A stretch of 64,000 bases of DNA from Lachnospiraceae bacterium (GTDB lineage: Bacteria; Bacillota; Clostridia; Lachnospirales; Lachnospiraceae), in assembly GCA_017938145.1 (NCBI GenBank), contig JAGBCB010000015.1, positions 62,001 to 126,000 on the forward strand, given 5' to 3'. Shown here in pieces: positions 15,436 through 25,280 of this stretch (its first letter is position 1; each line of letters opens with the position of its first letter). Below the pieces are notes generated by a model. That model was given only the letters and a program-made list of their open reading frames with translations. It was not told the origin of the DNA and made no database searches. The position numbers and the translations under genes were made by a program.

Positions 15436-17898
15436 TTACTTTCTTATGCTCTTCTTTACAGTAACCTTCTCTAAGTGCCAGATATCCTGAACATACTCTT
15501 CAATGGTTCTGTCGGAGGAGAACTTACCGCTCTTTGCAATGTTGATAAGTGCGGATTTCGCCCAGCCCTTTTCATCGCGGTACTTCTCTTCTACGCGCTT
15601 CTGAGCTTCTGCGTAGGATACGAAATCCTTGAGGATGAAGTACTGGTCAGCACGCTCATAACCGTTAGTCTCCAGTAAGGAGTTGTACAGCTCACGGAAC
15701 AGGTCCGGATTATCCGGAGAATAAGTTCCGTCGATGAGCTGTGTCATTGCCATACGGATGTCGGTGTTGGTGTTGTAGATAGCCTTTGGATTGTACTCGT
15801 TGTTATGCTCGTAAGCGATAACTTCATCCGCACTAAGACCGAAGATAACTGCGTTTTCTGCGCCAGCTTCTTCTACGATTTCTACGTTAGCACCGTCCAT
15901 GGTACCGAGAGTGATTGCACCGTTTAACATAAACTTCATGTTACCGGTACCGGATGCTTCCTTAGATGCAGTGGAAATCTGCTCGGAAACATCTGCTGCC
16001 GCAAAAATCCACTCAGCGTTGGATACACGGTAGTTTTCAATAAATACAACCTTAAGCTTTCCGTTAATGGAAGCGTCGTTGTTGATCACATCACCAACGC
16101 TGTTGATGAGCTTGATAATTGCCTTTGCACGGCGGTAACCTGCGGATGCCTTTGCACCGAAGATGAAGGTTCTTGGGTAGAACGGCATATCCGGATTCTT
16201 CTTAATCTCGTTGTAGAGATACATGATGTGCAGGATGTTAAGGAACTGTCTCTTGTACTCGTGGAGACGCTTCACCTGTACGTCGAAGATAGAGCGAGGG
16301 TCAACCTCAACACCGTTGTGCTTCTTAATGTATGCTGCAAGTCTTACCTTGTTCTGATACTTGATGTTCTGAAGCTCTGCCAGTGCCTTGTCGTCATCAG
16401 CATAAACCATTAACTTCTCAAGGTGGGACAGGTTGGTAATCCAGTCGTCGCCAATCTTATCGGTAATCCAGTTTGCAAGTAATGGGTTACCGTGAAGAAG
16501 GAATCTTCTCTGGGTAATACCGTTGGTCTTGTTGTTGAACTTTTCAGGCCACAGCTGATAGAAATCTTTCAACTGTTCCTTCTTTAAAATTTCGGTATGA
16601 AGGGCAGCAACACCGTTTACGGAGAAGCCGGCCACGATTGCTAAGTTCGCCATACGAACCTGTCCGTCGTAAACAATTGCCATCTTCTCTACCTTGCTGT
16701 AGTCGTTTGGATACTTCTCCTGTAAGAGAATTAAGAAACGGCGGTTGATTTCTTCTACAATCTGGTAAATACGTGGAAGAAGTCTGGAGAACAGCTCTAA
16801 CGGCCACTTTTCCAGTGCTTCTGCCATGATGGTGTGGTTGGTGTATGCACAGCACTTTGTAGTAACTTCCCATGCCTCATCCCAGGTTAAGAAGTAGTCA
16901 TCAAGGAGAATTCTCATTAACTCTGCTACGGTAACGGTTGGATGGGTATCATTTAACTGGAAGCAAACCTTTTCGTGTAACTTGCGGACATCATCGTGGG
17001 TTTCCATGTACTTGGAAACGGCACGCTGGATGCTGGCAGATACGAAGAAGTACTGCTGCTTTAAACGGAGCTCCTTACCTGCATAGTGGTTGTCGTTTGG
17101 ATAAAGAACTTCTGTGATTGTCTTAGCCAGATTTTCCTGCTCTACGGACTTCTGGTAGTCACCCTTATCGAAGGACTCTAAGTTAAAGTTGTTGATGGCT
17201 TCTGCATCCCAGATACGAAGGGTATTTACTACGCCATTGCCGTAACCGATAACCGGAATATCGTAAGGGATAGCCATAACGGAGCTGTAGTTTTCCTGTA
17301 CGAAATGATCCTTACCGTTCTCTGCACGAACCATCTTTACGTAACCACCGAACTTAACTTCTACGGCATATTCTGCACGCTTAATTTCGAATGGGTTACC
17401 ATGCTTTAACCAATCGTCCGGCTTTTCCACCTGGAAACCGTCCTTGATGGCCTGCTTAAACATACCGTACTTATAACGGATACCGCAGCCATACGCCGGA
17501 TAACCAAGGGAAGATAAGGAATCAAGGAAGCATGCTGCCAGACGGCCAAGACCGCCGTTACCTAAAGCTGCATCCGGCTCTTCGTCCTCAATCACATCGA
17601 GGTCGAAACCGATTTCTTCCAGCACTTCCTTAACTACCTTCTGTGCCTTCATGTTGATTAAATTGTTACCAAGGGCACGACCCATTAAAAACTCCATGGA
17701 AAGGTAGTAAACAGTCTTTACATCTTCCTTTTCATAAGTCTTGTGAGTGTCCATCCACATGTCAATGATGTAATCCTTTAATGCATAGGACACAGCCTGG
17801 AATAACTGCTGCTTGGACGCTTCTTCAATATCCTTGCGGTACAGCATTCTCATGTTGTTAGCAATTTTCTGCTTAAACTCTTTCTTTGTAATTTCCAT
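15436..17898 (-). CDS. glgP: Glycogen/alpha-glucan phosphorylase
   Basis: It releases glucose-1-phosphate from glycogen or maltodextrins with pyridoxal phosphate. Family marks are the N-terminal YYLSMEFLMGRALGNNL, the substrate-site NGGLGRLAACFLDS, and the cofactor-lysine region EASGTGNMKFMLNGA near residue 650. Length 820 aa is normal. The start ATG lies 16 nt after the ileS stop with a GGAG ribosome site, and no terminator lies between, so glgP probably rides on the T-box-controlled ileS transcript. No other glycogen genes are adjacent. Confidence 0.96.
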   Translation of the reverse strand: MEITKKEFKQKIANNMRMLYRKDIEEASKQQLFQAVSYALKDYIIDMWMDTHKTYEKEDVKTVYYLSMEFLMGRALGNNLINMKAQKVVKEVLEEIGFDLDVIEDEEPDAALGNGGLGRLAACFLDSLSSLGYPAYGCGIRYKYGMFKQAIKDGFQVEKPDDWLKHGNPFEIKRAEYAVEVKFGGYVKMVRAENGKDHFVQENYSSVMAIPYDIPVIGYGNGVVNTLRIWDAEAINNFNLESFDKGDYQKSVEQENLAKTITEVLYPNDNHYAGKELRLKQQYFFVSASIQRAVSKYMETHDDVRKLHEKVCFQLNDTHPTVTVAELMRILLDDYFLTWDEAWEVTTKCCAYTNHTIMAEALEKWPLELFSRLLPRIYQIVEEINRRFLILLQEKYPNDYSKVEKMAIVYDGQVRMANLAIVAGFSVNGVAALHTEILKKEQLKDFYQLWPEKFNNKTNGITQRRFLLHGNPLLANWITDKIGDDWITNLSHLEKLMVYADDDKALAELQNIKYQNKVRLAAYIKKHNGVEVDPRSIFDVQVKRLHEYKRQFLNILHIMYLYNEIKKNPDMPFYPRTFIFGAKASAGYRRAKAIIKLINSVGDVINNDASINGKLKVVFIENYRVSNAEWIFAAADVSEQISTASKEASGTGNMKFMLNGAITLGTMDGANVEIVEEAGAENAVIFGLSADEVIAYEHNNEYNPKAIYNTNTDIRMAMTQLIDGTYSPDNPDLFRELYNSLLETNGYERADQYFILKDFVSYAEAQKRVEEKYRDEKGWAKSALINIAKSGKFSSDRTIEEYVQDIWHLEKVTVKKSIRK

Positions 17899-17914
17899 AC
17901 TCTTTATTTTCTCC

Positions 17915-20900
17915 TTACTGTCTCTTTACGCCGATAGTAACGTCTTCCCCATTTAAATTCCATTCCTTTGCAATGCCATCCATTGCGCCGGTAACAACTT
18001 CGTCAGCAAGAACAACAGACTTGATTTCTGCCTCGTTCTTCTTCATGAGCTCTTCTAACTTTGCGTTGCCGTTTACATAAACCACAATGTGGTCCATAAC
18101 CTCGAAATCGGAATCCTTTCTCATGGTCTGTACCTTGGAAATTAACTCTCTGACAAAACCTTCTTCAATTAAAGCGTCGGTTAAGTTGGTATCCAGAACT
18201 ACGGTGATGCCGTGGTCGGAATCAGAAACATAACCTTCCTTCTGTGCTGCCTCGATAAGTAAGTCTTCGGTAGCAAGCTCTTCTTCTACACCTTCTACCA
18301 CAACGGTAACCCTGCCGGTCTCGTTTAAGGAGTCCATAACTGCGTTGCCGTCGACGTTGTTTAACACTTCTCTTAAAGCATTTAAGCGGCTGCCGAATCT
18401 CTTACCGAGAGTCTTAAGCTGCGGTTTAAAGGTATAGGAAGTGAAGGAGCGTACATCATTTGTAAACTCTACTGCCTTTACGTTCAACTCATCTGCCACG
18501 ATTTCACGGAAGAATTCCGGAAGCTCCTGCTCAGCCTTTACATACATCTGAGCCAGCGGCTGACGCTGCTTTAAGTTTGCGTTGTTACGGCAGGCACGGC
18601 CAAGAACTACAATCTGCAGAACTTCGTCCATATCCTGCTCTAACTTTTTATCAATCCATGCTTCTTCCACGGTTGGGAAGTCACACAAATGAACACTTTC
18701 AGGGGCAGAAGCATCTACGCTGCAAACTAAGTTGCGGTAAATTTCTTCTGTCATAAACGGAATCATCGGAGCTGCTGCCTTGGAGATGGTAACCAGTGCA
18801 GTGTACAGAGTCATGTAAGCGTTAATCTTATCCTGCTCCATACCCTTTGCCCAGAAACGCTCTCTGCCGCGGCGCACATACCAGTTACTCATTTCATCAA
18901 CGAAATCCTGGAGCGCTCTTGCTGCTTCCGGAATGCGGTAGTTGTCGAGATTGTCGTCCACAGCCTTAACGGTGGAGTGAAGTCTGGACAGTAACCACTT
19001 ATCCATTACGGATAATTTATCATAATCTAACGCATACTTGGTTGCGTCGAAGTTGTCAATGTTTGCATACAGTACGAAGAATGCGTAGGTGTTCCACAGG
19101 GTACCCATGAACTTACGCTGACCTTCCTGAACTGCCTTGCCGTGGAAACGGTTTGGAAGCCATGGTGCGGAGTTGATGTAGAAGTACCAGCGGATTGCGT
19201 CGGCGCCGTAGGTCTGCAGGGCATCGAACGGATCCACCGCATTACCCTTACTCTTACTCATCTTCTGGCCGTTTTCGTCCTGTACGTGGCCAAGCACGAT
19301 AACGTTCTCATAAGGAGCCTTGTTAAACAGGAGTGTGGACTCTGCCATCAGGGAGTGGAACCAGCCTCTGGTCTGGTCAACTGCCTCGGAGATGAACTGA
19401 GCCGGGAACTGCTGCTCAAATAATTCCTTATTTTCGAACGGATAGTGATGCTGAGCGAACGGCATTGCACCGGAGTCGAACCAGCAGTCGATAACTTCAG
19501 GTACACGCACCATCTTCTTGCCGCATTCCGGACAATTAAGTAAAATTTCATCGATATACGGACGATGGAATTCTACGGTCTTTGCCTTTTCGTCGCCACT
19601 CATGTTGTAGAGGTCTTCACGGCTGCCTACGCAGTGCTTGTGACCGCATTCACATTCCCAGATGTTAAGAGGAGTACCCCAGTAACGGTTTCTAGAAATT
19701 GCCCAGTCCTGAATGTTCTCTAACCAGTTACCGAAACGGCCCTTACCGATGGATTCCGGAATCCAGTTAACGGTATTGTTGTTGCGGATTAAATCATCCT
19801 TTACTGCGGTTTCCTTGATGTACCAGGACTCTCTTGCATAGTAAATGAGAGGAGTGTCACATCTCCAGCAGTGAGGATAGCTGTGCTCAAACTTTGGAGC
19901 TTCAAATAATAAATTCTTTTCTGCCAGGTCCTTTAATACCATTGGGTCCGCATCCTTAACGAATACGCCTGCGTATGCAGTTTCTGCGGTCATTTCACCC
20001 TTGCCGTCTACCAGCTGGACAAATGGCAGGTCGTAGTTACGGCCAACCTTGGCATCGTCTTCACCGAAAGCAGGTGCGATATGTACTACACCGGTACCGT
20101 CGGTTAATGTTACGTAGCTGTCGCAGGTAACGAAGTGTGCCTTCTTGCCCTGCTTTGCAATAATGTCGTTTGCAAAATCAAATAACGGCTCGTATTCCTT
20201 GTACTCTAAGTCCTTACCAACGTAAGTTTCAAGAACTTCGTATGCAGGAGCGTCTTCTGTCTTAAGCTTGCCGAGAACGGTATTGCAAAGAGCCTCTGCC
20301 ATGTAATATACGAATCCGTCTGCTGCCTTTACCTTAACGTAGGTCTCTATCGGATTTACACAAAGTGCCACGTTGGATGGCAGTGTCCATGGGGTAGTGG
20401 TCCATGCTAAGATGTAAGCGTCCTCGCCCTTCACTTTAAAGCGTGCAATGGCGGAACGTTCCTTAACGTCCTTATAGCCCTGTGCTACTTCCGCACTGGA
20501 GAGAGGGGTACCGCAGCGTGGGCAGTAAGGAACAATCTTAAAGCCCTTGTACAGTAAGCCCTTATCCCAAATCTGGCGGAGAGCCCACCACTCGGATTCG
20601 ATAAATTTATCATCATAGGTTACATATGGGTCATCCATGTCTGCCCAGAAGCCAACAGTGCCGGAGAAATCCTCCCACATGCCCTTGTACTTCCAAACGC
20701 TTTCCTTACACTGCTGGATGAACGGTTCCAGACCGTAGTCTTCAATCTGGTCCTTACCGTTGATACCAAGAAGCTTTTCTACTTCAATTTCTACCGGAAG
20801 ACCGTGGGTATCCCAGCCGGCCTTACGAGGTACCATGTAACCCTTCATGGTACGGTATCTCGGAATCATATCCTTGATTACTCGGGTTAAAACGTGACCG

Positions 20901-21067
20901 ATATGAGGCTTGCCGTTTGCGGTTGGCGGGCCGTCATAGAAGGTATAGGTTTTACCCTGTTTTCTTGCTTCAATACTTTTCTCGAAAATGCCTTCTTCCT
21001 TCCAGAAGAGCTCTACGGCTTTTTCTCTGTCCACGAAATTCATGCTTGCGTCAACTTTTTTGTACAT
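17915..21067 (-). CDS. ileS: Isoleucyl-tRNA synthetase
   Basis: It charges tRNA-Ile. The class I motifs are present: GKPHIGHV (HIGH, near residue 57) and KMSKSKGN (near residue 602). The editing domain includes WTTTPWTLPSN. Zinc-type cysteine pairs are seen in PYCPRCGTPL and in the CECGHKHC segment. The C-terminal region resembles the eukaryote-like IleS2 branch, often less sensitive to mupirocin (inference). I chose the ATG at 21067 (MYKKVDASMNF, 1050 aa) because GAGGAG precedes it by 6 nt; the longer reading would run into the T-box leader. It is preceded by a full T-box. Confidence 0.96.
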   Translation of the reverse strand: MYKKVDASMNFVDREKAVELFWKEEGIFEKSIEARKQGKTYTFYDGPPTANGKPHIGHVLTRVIKDMIPRYRTMKGYMVPRKAGWDTHGLPVEIEVEKLLGINGKDQIEDYGLEPFIQQCKESVWKYKGMWEDFSGTVGFWADMDDPYVTYDDKFIESEWWALRQIWDKGLLYKGFKIVPYCPRCGTPLSSAEVAQGYKDVKERSAIARFKVKGEDAYILAWTTTPWTLPSNVALCVNPIETYVKVKAADGFVYYMAEALCNTVLGKLKTEDAPAYEVLETYVGKDLEYKEYEPLFDFANDIIAKQGKKAHFVTCDSYVTLTDGTGVVHIAPAFGEDDAKVGRNYDLPFVQLVDGKGEMTAETAYAGVFVKDADPMVLKDLAEKNLLFEAPKFEHSYPHCWRCDTPLIYYARESWYIKETAVKDDLIRNNNTVNWIPESIGKGRFGNWLENIQDWAISRNRYWGTPLNIWECECGHKHCVGSREDLYNMSGDEKAKTVEFHRPYIDEILLNCPECGKKMVRVPEVIDCWFDSGAMPFAQHHYPFENKELFEQQFPAQFISEAVDQTRGWFHSLMAESTLLFNKAPYENVIVLGHVQDENGQKMSKSKGNAVDPFDALQTYGADAIRWYFYINSAPWLPNRFHGKAVQEGQRKFMGTLWNTYAFFVLYANIDNFDATKYALDYDKLSVMDKWLLSRLHSTVKAVDDNLDNYRIPEAARALQDFVDEMSNWYVRRGRERFWAKGMEQDKINAYMTLYTALVTISKAAAPMIPFMTEEIYRNLVCSVDASAPESVHLCDFPTVEEAWIDKKLEQDMDEVLQIVVLGRACRNNANLKQRQPLAQMYVKAEQELPEFFREIVADELNVKAVEFTNDVRSFTSYTFKPQLKTLGKRFGSRLNALREVLNNVDGNAVMDSLNETGRVTVVVEGVEEELATEDLLIEAAQKEGYVSDSDHGITVVLDTNLTDALIEEGFVRELISKVQTMRKDSDFEVMDHIVVYVNGNAKLEELMKKNEAEIKSVVLADEVVTGAMDGIAKEWNLNGEDVTIGVKRQ

Positions 21068-21365
21068 GATTCGCTCCTCACTTTCTACATAATGGTTAAT
21101 AAAAAAGGCTCTTATCCTGTGCAAACAGGACGAAGAGCCTTACCATTCGTTATACCACCCATTCGCATACGAAATTTCAGCAAAAGCCAAAATTTGATAT
21201 GATATCCATATAACGGTGGAACCCGTCGCAGACTACTAAAGCAAAGCTTGTTCGAAGCGCAACTCAGAAGGGATATTCGCCGCCCAGTACTTGCCGCCGG
21301 CTTCCACTGTCCCGGCTTCGCTGTGCCTTTCCTTAAACGGTTACTGTCTTCATCAACGTTTTATT
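21068..21365 (-). promoter_or_regulatory. T-box leader of ileS (tRNA-Ile)
   Basis: Minus-strand reading shows a stem I start (GATGAAGACAGTA, ~21350), a specifier region GCGAATATCC (ATC at 21274-21272, isoleucine), and the T-box bulge GGGTGGTATAACG (around 21148-21160). It ends in a terminator stem AAGGCTCT / AGAGCCTT (21105-21112, 21134-21141) followed by TTTTTT. Uncharged tRNA-Ile should favour the antiterminator and allow ileS (and glgP) expression. Confidence 0.9.
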
Positions 21366-21371
21366 TCCTCA

Positions 21372-21400
21372 ATATTACAACGAAAATTCACGAAAGTCAA
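21372..21400 (-). promoter_or_regulatory. Promoter of the ileS T-box transcript
   Basis: On the minus strand TTGACT (21395-21400), a 17-bp spacer and TAATAT (21372-21377), just ahead of T-box stem I. Confidence 0.7.
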
Positions 21401-21461
21401 CGGAAATTTTTGATTTTTCCTTATTTTATGCATTTTCCATGAAACTTCTTTGTTTTTTTAT

Positions 21462-21490
21462 TTGTACATTTAATAAATTTGTGGTATAAC
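21462..21490 (+). promoter_or_regulatory. Promoter of the VanY-like gene
   Basis: TTGTAC (21462-21467), 17-bp spacer, TATAAC (21485-21490), 46 bp before the ATG at 21536. Confidence 0.6.
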
Positions 21491-21535
21491 ATATAGATAG
21501 TTGATTTTCATACAATTTAGAATCGAGGAATATAT

Positions 21536-23230
21536 ATGTTACAAAAAAGAAACGGACTTCTCATGATAATATTACTGGCAACTGCCTGTCTGTGTGGCTG
21601 CACCGAGCCCGGTCCGATTGCAGACCCGGTAAGCCCAAAGCCATCGACAGCTCCGGCAATCTCCGAGGCTGCTACACCAACACCGGATGCCACACCTGCC
21701 GCAGAAGCTACTTTTACTCCAACTCCGGAGCCAACGGCAACAAGCACACCGACACCTACCCCAACGGCAACACCAACGCCGACACCAACTCCAACACCTA
21801 CACCGACGCCGACACCGATTCCTACGGTTCCTCCGGCACCGGTTGCAGTAAATACCGACACAACTACCATTGATTTTATTATTAACCGCGATTATCCGTT
21901 AACCGCAAATTACAGGCCAAAGGATCTGGTTGCTCCGGACATCCCTTTTGCTTTTTCCGACAAAACCTTAGACAAGCGCAAGCTGTGCAAAGTAGCTGCC
22001 GATGCCTTAGAGGAATTATATCAGGCAGCATTGGAAGAAGAAGGACTCACCATTTACGGCGTTTCCGGTTACCGTTCCTACGACCGCCAATACGATATTT
22101 ACGGTGCTAACCTGATCAACCGTGGTATCCGCCATACCAACCTGTATTCTGCTGCTCCGGGCAACAGTGAGCATCAGACCGGTCTGGCAATTGACGTTTC
22201 CTGCAAATCCGTTAACTTTGCACTGAACGACAGATTTGCCTCCACACCGGAAGGAATCTGGTTAAAAGAAAACTGCTGGCGCTTCGGTTTCATTCTCCGT
22301 TATCCGAAGGAAAAGGAACATATTACCGGCTATGCTTACGAACCATGGCACATCCGCTATGTAGGCGTTCCACTGGCATACTATTTGTACACCAACGGTT
22401 TAACCTTAGAAGAATATTACGGCTCCCCATCCAGCCATACTTTGGCAGAGCTGGAAGATACTCCGTTAATCGATACGAACACCGAGCGGTTCTATAATTT
22501 ATATGCCGCAACTTTAGGCTCTGAGCTTCTTTATAAGGAAGACGGCACTGTCTGGGTTTCCGAAACAACCGGATTCCCTATGGTAAAGGAACTGATCCGC
22601 GATGCGGCCGGCAATGTTATTAAGGTCAACGGTACGGCATTGTTTATTGAACCGGTTTATGACACCAACGGTAATTACGTTTTAGATGTAAACGGTAACA
22701 TTCTCTACACCAAGCCTTATTTTGATGCAGAGGGAAATCTCTGGCTGGATTATAACGGCTCGCCGGTTTATATGCAGCCATTATGGAACGCCAACGGCAC
22801 TCTTGCCACCGATATTCTTGGCAACATACTTTATACCGAGCCTGAAAAAGACCTGTTCGGCATGGAAATCATTACCGAAACCGGTTCCTTAAACCAGAAA
22901 GTTCCGGTACGCGACATTTTCGGCGAATTGACCTATCATCCGGACGGAAGTGTTGTCTTCTATGAACCGTTTATCAATCCGATTACCGGCGAATATATTT
23001 TAGACAGTGCAACCGGCCTTCCGCTGTATCCGGCCGAATATTACGAAGTACCGCACAACACTCTTCCGCTTCCGCAGGAAGTTCCGGAGGATGACCCGGT
23101 TTATGAAGATCCATTTTTAGAACAACCGGCAGATGACCCGGTTGCAGAACCTGTTCCGGAAAATCCATCCGATACTCCGGAAGATCCGTTCTATGATACT
23201 ACCGATGAAACAGGAGGGTTCCTTGGATGA
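21536..23230 (+). CDS. D-alanyl-D-alanine carboxypeptidase lipoprotein (M15/VanY type) with C-terminal repeats
   Basis: It should trim the terminal D-Ala of peptidoglycan stems on the cell surface. A lipobox (CLCGC) and a Pro/Thr-rich spacer (about residues 30-105) precede an M15B domain: YGVSGYRSYDRQ, the zinc motif SEHQTGLAIDV, and EPWHIRYVG with the last zinc His. After residue ~310 comes a non-catalytic region of imperfect ~20-residue repeats (DTNGNYVLDVNGNILYTKP; DAEGNLWLDYNGSPVYMQP; NANGTLATDILGNILYTEP), then an acidic Pro-rich tail. The repeats could bind wall or surface polymers. Its stop overlaps the next gene by 4 nt. Confidence 0.9.
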   Translation: MLQKRNGLLMIILLATACLCGCTEPGPIADPVSPKPSTAPAISEAATPTPDATPAAEATFTPTPEPTATSTPTPTPTATPTPTPTPTPTPTPTPIPTVPPAPVAVNTDTTTIDFIINRDYPLTANYRPKDLVAPDIPFAFSDKTLDKRKLCKVAADALEELYQAALEEEGLTIYGVSGYRSYDRQYDIYGANLINRGIRHTNLYSAAPGNSEHQTGLAIDVSCKSVNFALNDRFASTPEGIWLKENCWRFGFILRYPKEKEHITGYAYEPWHIRYVGVPLAYYLYTNGLTLEEYYGSPSSHTLAELEDTPLIDTNTERFYNLYAATLGSELLYKEDGTVWVSETTGFPMVKELIRDAAGNVIKVNGTALFIEPVYDTNGNYVLDVNGNILYTKPYFDAEGNLWLDYNGSPVYMQPLWNANGTLATDILGNILYTEPEKDLFGMEIITETGSLNQKVPVRDIFGELTYHPDGSVVFYEPFINPITGEYILDSATGLPLYPAEYYEVPHNTLPLPQEVPEDDPVYEDPFLEQPADDPVAEPVPENPSDTPEDPFYDTTDETGGFLG

Positions 23231-23982
23231 GAACCATTTTTGTATTTATTCATTTAGCCATATTTTTTATAGTAACCTTTCCGGTTTACCTGGTTCTTTT
23301 GCTTCTTAGAAAAAAGAACCGACTGCTGTCCTCAAAAATTGCCCAGAAATTTGTGCAGTGGGGATTTAGGTTTGTCACCTTCCCTGCCGGCATGAATCGG
23401 GTAGTTCTCGGCCTTGAAAATGTACCAAAGGATACCGCTGTACTTTATGTTTCCAACCACCGCAGCATCGCTGATGTTCCGATGGCTTACATTACTGCGC
23501 CAACCCTCATGGGGTTTGTGGCAAAAATCGAGGTAAAGAAAGCTCCGTTCTTAAGCTGGTGGATGGAGTTGGTAAACTGCTTATTCTTAGACCGCAGCGA
23601 TATGCGCGCCGGCATGAAAATGATTTTGGACGGCATCGACAGCATCAAGCAGGGCTACTCCATTTTCATTGCCCCGGAAGGAACCAGAAACCACGGCAAG
23701 GAACTTCTTCCATTCAAAGAAGGTTCCTTAAAAATGGCAGATAAAACCGGTTGTCCGATTATTCCGGTTGCCATTTCCGGTACCGACGATGTCTTTGAAA
23801 ACTCTTTCCCGTGGATTAAAAAATCCACCTGCGTCATTGAATACGGAAAACCGGTTTATCCGGATCAGTTAACAAAAGAAGAGCGCAAATGCATGGGCGC
23901 CTACTGCCGGGATATTATCACAGAAATGTTAAAGGGTCACGAATCCTATCTTGTGAATAACCCTTCTCAGAAGAAAAAATAA
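23227..23982 (+). CDS. plsC: 1-acyl-sn-glycerol-3-phosphate acyltransferase
   Basis: It adds the second acyl chain to lysophosphatidic acid in phospholipid synthesis. The acyltransferase motifs are clear: SNHRSIADVPM (the NHxxxxD motif), FLDRSDMRAG, and PEGTRNHGKELLPFKEGSLKMA. An N-terminal hydrophobic segment (FVFIHLAIFFIVTFPVYLVLLLL) anchors it to the membrane. Its ATG overlaps the stop of the VanY-like gene, so the two envelope functions are coupled. Length is normal at 251 aa. Confidence 0.93.
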   Translation: MRTIFVFIHLAIFFIVTFPVYLVLLLLRKKNRLLSSKIAQKFVQWGFRFVTFPAGMNRVVLGLENVPKDTAVLYVSNHRSIADVPMAYITAPTLMGFVAKIEVKKAPFLSWWMELVNCLFLDRSDMRAGMKMILDGIDSIKQGYSIFIAPEGTRNHGKELLPFKEGSLKMADKTGCPIIPVAISGTDDVFENSFPWIKKSTCVIEYGKPVYPDQLTKEERKCMGAYCRDIITEMLKGHESYLVNNPSQKKK

Positions 23983-24052
23983 TCCGCTTGCAATTTATGC
24001 GGAAATTTTATACAATGAATTTTAGTTTGAAACAAAGGAAGGAGGAAATTCT

Positions 24053-24514
24053 ATGGAAACATGGATGATTGTTACACTTGTTATCGTTTTGGTTGTAACC
24101 GCAGCTCTGATTGCGTTATATATTTTCGGCAGCAAGATGCAGAAAAAGCAGGAAAAGGCTCAGGCAGATATGATGGTAGGTGCTCAGACCTACTCCATTT
24201 TAGTCATCGATAAAAAGAAGATGAAACTGAAAGATGCCGGATTCCCTGCCATCGTGTTGGAACAGACACCAAAGTACCTTCGCAATTCCAAGGTGCCGGT
24301 TGTTAAGGCAAAGATTGGTCCTAAGGTTATGTCCTTAATGTGCGAACCAAAGATTTACGACTTAATTCCTTTAAAGAAGGAAGTTAAGGCAGTCATGAAC
24401 GGTATCTACATCATTGATGTTAAGGGTGCCCGCGGCGGTTTGGCTGAAAGACCTGAAAAGGTTGGCTTCTTTAAGAAAATGAAGGCAAAGCTTACTAAGA
24501 AAGAGAATGTCTGA
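24053..24514 (+). CDS. Membrane-anchored protein of unknown function
   Basis: One N-terminal membrane helix (MIVTLVIVLVVTAALIALYIF) is followed by a cytoplasmic, strongly basic domain: QTYSILVIDKKKMKLKDAGFP, VPVVKAKIGPKVMSLMCEPKIYDLIPLKKEVKAVMNG. The membrane-plus-basic layout is superficially like YajC, but I do not recognise the family. GGAGG precedes the start. Its stop overlaps the next gene start (TGATG), so they act or are expressed together. Confidence 0.6.
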   Translation: METWMIVTLVIVLVVTAALIALYIFGSKMQKKQEKAQADMMVGAQTYSILVIDKKKMKLKDAGFPAIVLEQTPKYLRNSKVPVVKAKIGPKVMSLMCEPKIYDLIPLKKEVKAVMNGIYIIDVKGARGGLAERPEKVGFFKKMKAKLTKKENV

Positions 24515-25260
24515 TGAATAAAATTTTTCCCGCTATGTACAGCAAGCCAAGTACAAGCAAAATCATTGCACTTATTCCCTGTTGGGTTTGGGTTTTTGTA
24601 CTATTTCCCATGTTTATGCCCTTTCTGGGATTTGGGCTTTGGGAACAATATGAGCTCAGCGTATGGCTGGAAATCAGCTACCACGTAGCCAACGGAATTA
24701 TTGCGTTGTTTATCATTTCCGACTATTTGAAAGATGATTGGTTTATGGTAACAACCGATTTACGCTTTTATATTAAGCACATAGCCCTTACCGTAGGCTT
24801 GGTTATAATAGCAGAGTTCGTGTTGTTAGGCCCGTTGACGCTTTTCGGCTTCGATATTATGAATATGTTGGAAAACCTTCCGGTGGTTGAGATGTCTGTC
24901 AGTCACACACCCCTTTTTTTGATTGAGCTCCAACCAATCATCGGTGCCATTACCCTGACGGTTTTCGCACCCATCAGTATCTGTGCTTTATTCTACTGCT
25001 TTGGTTTTGCACCGGTATGTTGCAGAAAACCATGGCTGGCTTATCCGGGCATTGCAATTATTACGCTGATTCCGCCTATCATAAATATTCTTTGGCGGGG
25101 TGGGGCAGAGCTCGTGCTGAGCGGTTACCTGATACAGCTGCCTATTCATTTGCTGCTGTGCTGGTCTTATCAAAAGACAGATAATGTGTGGACACCCCTG
25201 ATCTCTCTGGTGGTTATAAATCTACTGGCTTCGATTGATTTACACTTTATCCCGCTTTGA
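24514..25260 (+). CDS. Polytopic membrane protein, distantly CPBP-like
   Basis: About six to seven membrane segments. The last helical pair (YQKTDNVWTPLISLVVINLL) resembles motif 4 of CPBP (Abi/CAAX) intramembrane proteases, but the glutamate motif EExxxR needed for catalysis is absent. It may be an inactive relative or an unrelated membrane protein. It is coupled to the preceding gene by a one-base stop/start overlap and is followed by a bidirectional terminator. Confidence 0.5.
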   Translation: MNKIFPAMYSKPSTSKIIALIPCWVWVFVLFPMFMPFLGFGLWEQYELSVWLEISYHVANGIIALFIISDYLKDDWFMVTTDLRFYIKHIALTVGLVIIAEFVLLGPLTLFGFDIMNMLENLPVVEMSVSHTPLFLIELQPIIGAITLTVFAPISICALFYCFGFAPVCCRKPWLAYPGIAIITLIPPIINILWRGGAELVLSGYLIQLPIHLLLCWSYQKTDNVWTPLISLVVINLLASIDLHFIPL

Positions 25261-25280
25261 TACTATACTTATTAAAAAAA

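Noticed and set aside
21213..21228. Plus-strand AACGGTGGAACCCGT, which looks like a T-box for the VanY-like gene
   Set aside because: The true T-box, with terminator and T-run, is on the minus strand at 21148-21160 and belongs to ileS; the plus-strand match is a partly palindromic piece of that leader and has no terminator behind it.
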